Positions 1 through 5,053 of a stretch of 5,542 bases of DNA are shown here, in pieces. Position numbers and translations under genes: made by a program. The notes below the pieces were generated by a model that was not told the origin of the DNA, did not search any database, and was given only the letters and a program-made list of their open reading frames with translations. The number at the start of each line of letters is the position of its first letter. Positions within the stretch are counted from its first letter, which is position 1. Source of the DNA: Frondihabitans sp. (GTDB taxonomy: Bacteria > Actinomycetota > Actinomycetes > Actinomycetales > Microbacteriaceae); the NCBI GenBank assembly GCA_025464735.1, contig JAODMX010000230.1, positions 1 through 5,542 on the forward strand, in the 5' to 3' direction.

Positions 1-379
1 CCGACTTTCCCGCTGTTGATGTGACGGCGACGTACAACGGCAATTTCAGCCTCGGCGCGTACAGCGCGCACAGTTCTGCGGACGCCTACGTCGGTGGTTC
101 CCCGGAGCAGTACCCGACCGAGTACAAGGCCGTAAACTCCGCCACGTACCTCAGCAAGAACGCTCCCCAGACGCTCATCATCGATCCCAAGCGAGACCAA
201 CTCGTCGTCTCGCAGGGGTCTACGACTTCGCTGCCAAAGCCAAGGCCGCGGGCGTCGACATCGACGTCGTGAAAGTCCCCCTGTCGATGCACGTCTACAA
301 CCACCTCGCATACAACTCGGTGGGCAATCAAGGAGCGCTGACAACCGTCGAAAACTATCTGAAGGAAAACGTTCGCTGA
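1..379 (+). pseudogene. alpha/beta hydrolase (esterase/lipase-like), 3' fragment with a frameshift
   Basis: This is the C-terminal end of an alpha/beta hydrolase of the Abhydrolase_3/BD-FAE esterase type; its 5' part, including the nucleophile Ser, lies left of the window. Reading from base 3, the protein contains a GGSPEQYP stretch typical of the family, then TLIIDPKRDQLV, where the Asp of RDQ fits the catalytic acid. At the G-run at 215-218 the frame breaks. The homologous continuation, GVYDFAAKAKAAGVDIDVV and then SMHVYN with the probable catalytic His, is in the next frame and ends at a TGA at 377-379. Adding one G to the run (4 to 5) would restore a continuous protein. Either the gene is broken or the base was lost in sequencing. 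The natural substrate cannot be told. The family call is good; pseudogene status is moderately sure. Confidence 0.72.
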
Positions 380-473
380 CGCCGTGACAGGGAACGGTGC
401 GCGGACATGGGCGGATAACTGGACTAGTCGGTTGAGAATCGGCGGAGAATGGGGGATCCGAACTGTCCAGTGC
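380..473. other. short spacer between two converging damaged genes
   Basis: Between the hydrolase stop and the point where the SDR homology ends, I see no convincing gene, terminator hairpin with a T-run, or repeat. The minus-strand SDR frame stays open through it, but the residues no longer resemble an SDR C-terminus. This is therefore the likely deletion or recombination scar that removed the SDR 3' end. Confidence 0.45.
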
Positions 474-1040
474 CCGGGCGATGTGGGCGACGTAGACCCC
501 GGTGGGTTGTACGGCGGCGTGGAGGTTGAGGATCCAGTTGCGCAGGGCCGCGGTCGCGGCCGCGATGGTTGCGAACGGCGGGTAGAGCATCGGCCCCGAC
601 GATGCACCGGTTGCTACCAGTATGGCGCCGCTCCCCCGCTCGAGCATCGTCAGGAGGACCGCTTAGACGGCAGTGATCCCGCCGGAGAGGTAATACTCCA
701 GCTGCGGGGCGAGAAACTCGATGTTCAGGTGCACGGCGTCCACCGGAGCGAGACGGCCGGCGTTGCTGGCGGTTGGAGCGGGTGAGTATTCGAGCACATC
801 GATCGGTCCGAGCTCGGCAGCGGCAGCGTCGATCGCGGCGGCGAGTCCAGCTGTGTCGGTGACGTCGGCCGGGTATCCGTGAGCACGGACACCTGCCACC
901 TCGAGCTCGGCGACCAATGTGTCGAGCTTGTCCTTGTTCCTAGCGATGAGGGCGACGTCGAATCCAAGCGACCCGAACTGTTTGGCGATCGACAAGCCCA
1001 GGCCCGGTCTCGCGCCGATGACGACGATGGTCTTGCTCAT
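474..1040 (-). pseudogene. atypical SDR-family oxidoreductase, nonsense-interrupted and C-terminally truncated
   Basis: The start ATG (1040-1038) overlaps the stop of the upstream SDR as ATGA, with an AGGA about 11 nt before it, so the pair was translationally coupled. The N-terminus is a Rossmann fold with the glycine motif GARPGLG (residues 9-15), then ARNKDKLD and a YPADVTD segment typical of NAD(P)-binding SDRs. After 125 residues an in-frame TAA (665-663) interrupts the protein. Directly beyond it the same frame continues as AVLLTMLERGSGAILVATG and later ALRNWILNLHAA, ending near GVYVAHIA. That is the normal mid-region of this SDR subgroup, so one change in a Gln codon (CAA to TAA) would explain the stop. 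The usual YxxxK catalytic pair is not visible and the last portion of the protein is missing. A 125-residue product would retain only the cofactor-binding half. The substrate is unknown. Confidence 0.78.
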
Positions 1041-1915
1041 GCGGTTCTCTTTCCTGTGGGCTCTTCGTTCGAGTAATCGGTGGACCGGGCGACCTCTGCC
1101 CAAAGTTGCTGGTCGTCGTCGAAAGCGGTCCGTGCGGCGGTCACGGCTTGGATCGCTGCGGAGCCCAGGAGCAGGTGACGTGGTGGTTCCGGCGCGTCGA
1201 TCAGTGTCATCAGGGCGACGGCAGCGCGTTCTGGGTCGCCCGGCTGGTTGCCGTTCGCCGCGGTCCGTGCCGCACGGATCGGTTCGTAGAGGCCGTCGTA
1301 ATCTCCGATGCGGCGTTCGGCGTGGCTCATCGAGTGGCCTGACCACGCGGTGCGGAATGGCCCAGGCGCGACAGCGGTGACGAAGATGCCGAGGCCGGTG
1401 ACCTCCTTGCCGAGGGCTTCCAGAATGCCCTCCATCGCGAACTTGCTGCCGTGATAGAACGACAACCCCGGCGAAGTCGTCAGCCCGCCGACGGAGGTGA
1501 TGCCGATGATCCGGCCCTTCCGCCGCTGCCGCATGCCCGGCAGCACGGCCTGGATGAGCGCGACGGCTCCGAACACATTCACCTCGAACTGGGCGCGCAG
1601 GTCGTCAAGCGACGACTCCTCGAACAGGCCCTCGTGCCCGTATCCCGCGTTCGCCACGAGAACGTCAACGGGTCCCACGGTCCGTTCGACGTCCTCCACC
1701 ATCGCAGCGATCGCCGCCGTGTCGGAGAGATCCAGAAGCCGCGCGGTGACGCGCCCGGGATCAAGCGACTCGAACTCCTTCGCCGCCTCTGCGGAGCGAA
1801 CTGTTCCCACGACCTGGTGTCCCTGTTTCACAGCTTCGATGGCAAGAGCCCGACCGAAGCCCGAACTGACGCCGCTGATCAGAATCGTCTTGTTGTTTGT
1901 GTCGTTGTGTCTCAT
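1037..1915 (-). CDS. classical short-chain dehydrogenase/reductase (SDR)
   Basis: A 292-residue, apparently intact NAD(P)-dependent oxidoreductase, probably cytosolic. The glycine-rich cofactor loop is SGVSSGFG (14-21), acidic DLSD follows at 62-65, and VANAG is at 87-91. The catalytic set is N113 (EVNVFG), S141, Y154 and K158 (YHGSK), with PGPFRT at 184-189 closing the cofactor site. Arg40 after the second strand suggests, but does not prove, NADP(H) preference. The length is a little above the classical 250 because of a C-terminal tail, as in the retinol-dehydrogenase-like/KR-type SDRs with an extended end. The ATG at 1915 is preceded by GAGGA (1924-1920). The gene is transcribed leftward from the palindrome-containing region shared with the divergent tetR gene, and its stop overlaps the next SDR start, so the two formed an operon probably repressed by that TetR. 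The substrate is not predictable from the sequence. Confidence 0.9.
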   Translation of the reverse strand: MRHNDTNNKTILISGVSSGFGRALAIEAVKQGHQVVGTVRSAEAAKEFESLDPGRVTARLLDLSDTAAIAAMVEDVERTVGPVDVLVANAGYGHEGLFEESSLDDLRAQFEVNVFGAVALIQAVLPGMRQRRKGRIIGITSVGGLTTSPGLSFYHGSKFAMEGILEALGKEVTGLGIFVTAVAPGPFRTAWSGHSMSHAERRIGDYDGLYEPIRAARTAANGNQPGDPERAAVALMTLIDAPEPPRHLLLGSAAIQAVTAARTAFDDDQQLWAEVARSTDYSNEEPTGKRTA

Positions 1916-1955
1916 GCCGTCCTCGACGAAGTAACCTACGTTGAGGTAAACGATA

Positions 1956-1979
1956 TTGACTTACGCGCGCGTAAGTCAA
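1956..1979. promoter_or_regulatory. perfect 24-bp palindrome: probable TetR operator over divergent promoters
   Basis: Two 12-bp arms, TTGACTTACGCG and its exact reverse complement, meet with no spacer in the 85-bp gap between the SDR operon and tetR. Each end begins TTGACT, which matches a sigma-70-like -35 box on both strands. Rightward, 17 nt further lies AATTAT (1979-1984). Leftward, TATCGT lies at about 18 nt. The palindrome would thus cover both -35 boxes and spacers, so a bound repressor would block both directions. The location and symmetry fit autoregulation by the adjacent TetR protein. The promoter boxes are weak matches. Confidence 0.72.
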
Positions 1980-2000
1980 ATTATTAAGTGAGGGCGATCG

Positions 2001-2585
2001 ATGAGCAGTCCGATCGGGACGCCTGCGGTTGACGAGCGACGCGATGGACGCCGCACCGACACTCGGCGGCGCATTCAGGACATAGCGTTGGATGTATTTG
2101 CCGAGCGTGGTTGGGACGCGGCGACGCTACGCGAGATCGCCGAACGACTCGCCATCACCCGTCCTGCCCTGTATTACCATTTCCGCAGCAAAGAAGACAT
2201 CCTCGCCAGCGTGCACCGCGATCTCGCCGAATCCCTCGACGGCATCATCGAATGGGCAGGTAACCAACCGGCATCCGCCCAGACCCGAGCCGAGGTCCTC
2301 CGACGCATGTCCGCGCTGATGTCCGGCTCCTGGGGCGCTTTCCTCGAATTCGCCCAACGTAATGAAGCAGCGATGCGCGATCTCAAATCAGCCGCCGAGT
2401 TCATCGAACGGATGGATATCCTCGGCGGGATGCTGCGTCCCGATGACACCATCCCCGGTCGCATCAAAGCGCGCCTCGCGCTCGACGCGCTGTTTATGGC
2501 GACCGCGCGAGGACAGCAACTGGGTGGTTCGATCGAGGACCGTGCTGAATCGGCCCTCGCTATTGCCGTCGCATTGACACGGTAG
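2001..2585 (+). CDS. TetR/AcrR-family transcriptional regulator
   Basis: A 194-residue one-component repressor of normal family length. Residues 20-68 form the N-terminal DNA-binding domain: RIQDIALDVFAERGWDA, then the helix-turn-helix LREIAERLAITRPALYYHF (43-61) and the typical SKEDIL. The rest is the helical ligand-binding/dimerisation domain, which is variable and does not reveal the ligand. The ATG at 2001 is preceded by GAGGG (1990-1994) with 6 nt spacing. The gene is divergent from the SDR operon, and the perfect palindrome between them is its likely operator, so it probably represses itself and the SDRs until a small ligand, perhaps a substrate or product of the SDR, binds. Repressor activity is inferred from family and layout. 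Confidence 0.92.
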   Translation: MSSPIGTPAVDERRDGRRTDTRRRIQDIALDVFAERGWDAATLREIAERLAITRPALYYHFRSKEDILASVHRDLAESLDGIIEWAGNQPASAQTRAEVLRRMSALMSGSWGAFLEFAQRNEAAMRDLKSAAEFIERMDILGGMLRPDDTIPGRIKARLALDALFMATARGQQLGGSIEDRAESALAIAVALTR

Positions 2586-2857
2586 GCGAACTACTTCGAT
2601 TGAAGACGTGCGATCCTGTTGGTGCGGGAGTGATCCGTGTTCTCCGAAGGCAGCCCGGGGTGAACCAGGGCGAACGAGCAGAGAAGTTCGGCGTCGCACA
2701 AAGCCGGGTGGTCGTTATGAGCGATTCGCTCGAGTCCGTGGGGCTGATCATCCGCGAGCGAAGTGGATTTGATCGTCGCGGCCGGGTACTGCAGGTCACA
2801 GACGCGGGTCGGGAGCTTCTCGCGTCTCGCTGGGGTGTACTTTCCATCGCGCGATGA
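2582..2857 (+). pseudogene. MarR-family regulator remnant (winged HTH only)
   Basis: The frame beginning at the end of tetR encodes ELLRLKTCDPVG, then VIRVLRRQPGVNQGERAEKF and GVAQSRVVVMSDSLESVGLI, followed by a wing DRRGRVLQVTDAGRELLA. This is the recognisable winged helix-turn-helix core of a MarR protein, with the wing DRR and T-x-x-G-R-E-L. It stops after about 85-90 residues where MarR proteins are usually 140-160. The N-terminal helices and the C-terminal dimerisation helix are both absent or unrecognisable. The only start near the front, TTG at 2600, has no Shine-Dalgarno sequence, and the frame overlaps tetR by a few bases. A functional DNA-binding dimer is unlikely, so I read it as a truncated leftover. 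A tiny expressed protein cannot be ruled out. Confidence 0.66.
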
Positions 2858-2875
2858 TGGGAGACAAAGCGTTGC

Positions 2876-3354
2876 CTACTTGGTTGTGTTGGTATTGGCT
2901 ACTCTCGAGCAGGGGTGAAGTAGCTTGTAGCTACCCGGGGCAGTGCCAAGCGACTCGGGTGCGCCTGCTGTGTAGGCTTCGTAGATGTCGAGCCATTCGG
3001 CGGGCGACGGGAATCCTTCGATGAGTCGAAAGCGGGCGGCTGAGTAGAACAAGCCGTGCTGTAGAGCGTCGTGTTCCCAGTTGTGTCGGGTTGTGTCGTC
3101 GCTTCCTTTGGAGAGGACGATCAGGAGGCCGCTGCGGGGTCGGTCGATCGGATGTTGTACAGGGCGAGGAATCGTGGATCGTTGTCAGTGCCGGCGGCAG
3201 TGTCATTCTCGAATCGGTCGGCGGTTCTGAGTTTTCTGATGGTGGTCGGGGCGTGTGCGTAGGTGTCGTACCAGGTGCGGAAATCCGTGAGCCGGTCGGG
3301 GTCGGTTGAATTGGTGAGAACAAAGCGCACGCCAGTGCGCGGGGTTTCCGACAT
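2876..3354 (-). pseudogene. EthD-like small protein, frameshifted
   Basis: The ATG at 3354 is preceded by AAGGAAGGA (3371-3363). The first part reads TGVRFVLTNSTDPDRLTDF, then RTWYDTYAHAP and RFLALYNI. This pattern (F-x-x-W-Y-D-x-x-x-H-x-P and a LALY strand) resembles EthD-type dimeric alpha/beta-barrel proteins. It meets a TGA at 3123-3121 after 77 residues. The homologous-looking remainder, LLIVLSKGSDD, then WEHDALQHGLFYSAARFRL and WLDIYEAYTAGAPES, is in another frame and ends at TAG (2878-2876). The break lies at about 3124-3138 and is equivalent to one missing base. The gene follows the VOC fragment by only 25 bp on the same strand, so they shared an operon. EthD-like proteins often accompany catabolic oxygenase genes; the role here is unknown. 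The family call is tentative. Confidence 0.6.
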
Positions 3355-3379
3355 GGTCGGGGTCCTTCCTTGGGGGGAG

Positions 3380-3667
3380 TTACAGGTTGGAGTCGAGGAT
3401 CGGAGGACCCGCGAATTCGGAGGACGGCGGGAAGAGGTCCCGCAGTTGGGGCCGGTCGCTGTGCAGGTCGCACAGTTGGATTACGGTGCCCGATGGCCCA
3501 TGGTTTAGGAGGGGTCGGGTGCCCAGGGTTGCGAAGTGTGCGAATCCGAGCGCGGCGAGCCGCATATCTTCCGCACTTGTGTCGTCGACCCAGTAGCCGA
3601 TGTGATGCAGACCCGGGCCCGGAGGAACAACGAAGCGAAGGCCTCTTTCAAGAATCCGCCCGTTCAA
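3380..3667 (-). pseudogene. VOC/glyoxalase-like protein, C-terminal half, fused to the QorB remnant
   Basis: This open stretch encodes PGPGLHHIGYWVDD, then LGTRPLLNHGPSGTVIQLCD and RPQLRDLFPPSSEF. HHIGYWVDD supplies the metal-binding His strand and IQLCD fits the distal strand of a vicinal oxygen chelate (VOC, glyoxalase/bleomycin-resistance/dioxygenase) module. Only about 80-95 residues are present where such proteins usually have 130-170, so the N-terminal module half is missing. The one start codon at the front is a TTG (3667) without a clear ribosome site. Upstream the frame is continuous with the C-terminal part of the quinone-oxidoreductase remnant, which suggests a deletion joined the two. 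The exact junction is uncertain, roughly 3630-3690. On its own the piece is unlikely to form an active metal site. Confidence 0.66.
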
Positions 3668-4233
3668 CGTGTCATCGTGAAGGGCGACAGCTGCGGCATC
3701 CGCATAGTCCTTCCGGCTCGCACTGGCAACACGGCCTTCGCCTGCGCTTCCGACGATCTCGCCCGTGCCGCGGCCCTGTGCCAGCTGCGCAATCTAGTTC
3801 TCGTTATACCACCCGTTGCGGAGGGTGGTGTGGGGGACACCGGAGTCGATGAGGAACTCTTCGGTCGCTTTGTGCTCGGGCGCCAGAATCGATGCTGACG
3901 TTGTGGCCTTCGGGGCGCTGGTGTACAAGATTCGCGCGACGCCCGCCTCCTTCGCCGCGGCGATCGCGGTGGAGTGCTGTGCGAACCGCTGCCCGACCGT
4001 GTCGCTCGAGACGAGCACCAACGTGTCGCCGGGCTTCACAACTGCAGCGACGGTCTCCGGCTTCGTGTAGTCACGGATCGCGACGCTGACGCCGGTCCCG
4101 GCGAAGGCTTCGAGCTTGTAGATGTCGCGACCGGTGGCGATGATCAGGGCCGGGTCGACGCCTCGGCTGAGAAGCGCGTTGACGATGTCGGTGCCCAGAT
4201 GGCCCGTGGAGGGGCCGTGACGATATAAGACAC
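3660..4233 (-). pseudogene. NmrA-like NAD(P)H:quinone oxidoreductase (QorB type), multiply disrupted
   Basis: The original start is most likely GTG (4233-4231), since AGAAGGA lies 5 nt upstream (4245-4239) and the codons read V-S-Y-I-V-T. The frame then breaks in the C-run at 4211-4215 and resumes as STGHLGTDIVNALLSRGV in another frame, which is the NAD(P)-binding loop of this family. It continues with VLVSSDTVGQRFAQHSTAI, LAPEHKATEE and LRNGWYNEN, all QorB hallmarks. A TAG (3796-3794) follows where the family normally has a Tyr, and the same frame goes on as IAQLAQGRGTGEIVGSAGEG and SASRKDYADAAAVAL, again typical. Near NGRI the homology ends and VOC-type sequence begins, so the last third is gone. 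Intact relatives have about 280 residues. One frameshift, one nonsense codon and one truncation make this a clear pseudogene. Confidence 0.85.
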
Positions 4234-4251
4234 GGGATTCCTTCTGTAAAG

Positions 4252-4272
4252 GATTCACGAACTTCGTGAATC
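4252..4272. promoter_or_regulatory. 21-bp palindrome upstream of the qorB remnant, probable operator
   Basis: Perfect 10-bp arms, GATTCACGAA and TTCGTGAATC, flank a single central C. The site ends 7 nt before the Shine-Dalgarno sequence of the old qorB start, a position where a repressor would block expression. QorB-type genes are often divergent from an HxlR-family regulator, and such a protein would be the expected binder, but none is encoded in this window. No T-run follows, so a terminator reading is weaker. Confidence 0.55.
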
Positions 4273-4327
4273 GGTTAGTACTTGAGACGACGGACAGAGA
4301 TGGACATCACGCCCGCGGTGTCAGCTC

Positions 4328-4356
4328 GTAGACGCACCCCGCAGACGAAACGTGAG
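4328..4356 (-). promoter_or_regulatory. predicted ECF-type promoter, leftward copy
   Basis: Read on the minus strand, CTCACGTTT (4356-4348) is followed after exactly 13 nt by CGTCTAC (4334-4328). This is the same bipartite motif and spacing found before ogt and before the sigma gene. Transcription would begin near 4322 and run through the palindrome at 4252-4272 into the qorB remnant. The only coding start close by is a GTG/ATG at 4310/4307 opening a frame of about 11 codons, without a ribosome site. Confidence 0.6.
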
Positions 4357-4410
4357 ATCGCAAATGTGAAGCCCTCACGACGAACAGTTGGCCGCCTGAT
4401 CTCACGTTTC
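4347..4410. repeat. inverted repeat, 13-bp arms, 38-nt spacer
   Basis: GAAACGTGAGATC (4347-4359) and its exact reverse complement (4398-4410) flank 38 nt. The arms contain the -35-like parts of two back-to-back copies of the CTCACGTTT promoter motif, which explains the symmetry better than an RNA hairpin. The small nested GTGA/TCAC repeat in the spacer is probably incidental. Confidence 0.7.
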
Positions 4411-4429
4411 AGCGTCATTCGGCGTTTAC
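4401..4429 (+). promoter_or_regulatory. predicted ECF-type promoter of ogt
   Basis: CTCACGTTT (4401-4409), 13 nt, then CGTTTAC (4423-4429). The downstream box begins CGTT, a common -10 form for ECF sigma factors. Transcription is expected to begin near 4435, giving a leader of about 39 nt that holds the AAAGGA ribosome site before the ATG at 4474. The motif matches the one before the neighbouring sigma gene in all but one specified base. Confidence 0.72.
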
Positions 4430-4473
4430 CAGATGTAAGCAACAGAGGAACACCGTCGAAAGGAAACAGGGAA

Positions 4474-5010
4474 ATGAACACTCGTCATGCTGAAATCGAA
4501 ACGCCAATCGGCGAGATCACCCTCGTCGCGACCGACGATGCGCTCACCGGCCTGTACTTCCCGCATCACTGGTACATGCCCTCCGCAAGCACATTCGGTG
4601 TAGCGGTCAACGCCGCCGACGACTCGATCCTCTCCCTCGGAGAAACGCAGGTGGGGGAGTACCTTCGCGGTCAGCGCACAACGTTCGATGTGCCGACTTC
4701 AATCCACGGAGATCCTTTCCAGGAACGTGTGTGGGCACTCCTCAACGAGATCCCCACCGGGACCACGACCACATACGGTCAACTCGCGGAGCGACTCGGG
4801 GACAAGACTTTGGCGCAGCAGGTCGGCAAGGCCGTGGGCCAGAATCCGCTGTGCGTCATCGTCCCGTGCCACCGTGTCGTCGGGAAGGACGGGAAGCTCA
4901 CTGGCTACGCAGGAGGGTTGAAGCGCAAACAGTTCCTCCTCGAACTTGAGGGCGCTGGGGAAGTCAGGGCCGACAAGCTGGTCTCGGACGTCTCCGCGAC
5001 ACTTTTCTAG
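4474..5010 (+). CDS. ogt: O6-alkylguanine-DNA alkyltransferase (methylated-DNA--protein-cysteine methyltransferase)
   Basis: A 178-residue suicide repair protein that moves the alkyl group from O6-alkylguanine in DNA to its own cysteine. The N-terminal ribonuclease-like domain covers about 5-75. The DNA-binding/active domain starts at PFQERVWALL (81-90). Y101, N124 and the active-site motif PCHRV (131-135, nucleophile C132, partner H133) are present, and E159 completes the Cys-His-Glu network. The position matching the human arginine finger (R128, 17 residues before the Cys) is Q115, which is unusual. A tail of about 18 residues follows the core. The frame is open upstream to 4282, but ATG 4474 is chosen because AAAGGA (4459-4464) precedes it, the domain begins here, and the predicted promoter lies upstream. 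An ECF sigma gene follows after 43 bp, and both carry the same promoter motif, so alkylation-responsive control is likely. Confidence 0.93.
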   Translation: MNTRHAEIETPIGEITLVATDDALTGLYFPHHWYMPSASTFGVAVNAADDSILSLGETQVGEYLRGQRTTFDVPTSIHGDPFQERVWALLNEIPTGTTTTYGQLAERLGDKTLAQQVGKAVGQNPLCVIVPCHRVVGKDGKLTGYAGGLKRKQFLLELEGAGEVRADKLVSDVSATLF

Positions 5011-5018
5011 GACAGGAC

Positions 5019-5047
5019 CTCACGTTTTGACTGCCGTGCACGTCTAC
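5019..5047 (+). promoter_or_regulatory. predicted ECF-type promoter of the sigma gene (autoregulation)
   Basis: CTCACGTTT (5019-5027), 13 nt, then CGTCTAC (5041-5047), placed only 6 nt before the ATG at 5054. A start site about 7 nt after the -10 hexamer falls on or next to that ATG, so the transcript would be leaderless; no Shine-Dalgarno sequence is visible. It gives the sigma gene its own promoter in the short gap after ogt. Confidence 0.7.
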
Positions 5048-5053
5048 TGAGTG

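Noticed and set aside
292..298. A further CGTCTAC box inside the hydrolase remnant
   Set aside because: No CTCACGTTT lies 13 nt upstream; it is just coding sequence for the His-Val-Tyr segment.
86..607. Long minus-strand open frame across the hydrolase remnant
   Set aside because: It is rich in Arg, Pro and Ser with no domain, a typical shadow frame in GC-rich DNA, and it conflicts with the recognisable hydrolase and SDR sequences.
384..785. Plus-strand open frame opposite the broken SDR
   Set aside because: Low-complexity Gly/Arg sequence with no motif; it is the complement of recognisable SDR coding sequence.
1931..1949. Second imperfect inverted repeat (TAACCT / AGGTAA) near the SDR start
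   Set aside because: Arms are short with a mismatch and a 6-nt gap; it is much weaker than the adjacent perfect palindrome and could be chance.
2920..2934. GTAGC/GCTAC hairpin as a transcription terminator
   Set aside because: The 5-bp stem is short, has no T-run on either side, and lies inside the coding part of the EthD-like remnant.
3121..3138. Programmed frameshifting in the EthD-like gene
   Set aside because: The TCC TGA context does not match the prfB-type CTT TGA C slip, which would also shift the opposite way. No slippery heptamer is evident, so ordinary mutation or sequencing error is simpler.
4347..4410. The 13-bp inverted repeat as a riboswitch or attenuator hairpin
   Set aside because: The 38-nt loop is long, and the arms coincide with -35 boxes of two divergent promoter copies whose -10 boxes also match. 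The start site lies downstream of the repeat, so it would not be transcribed into the ogt leader.
4282..4473. Upstream extension of the ogt reading frame by 64 codons
   Set aside because: It covers two predicted promoters, has no ribosome site or homology-like sequence, and the Ogt domain begins right after ATG 4474, which has AAAGGA before it.
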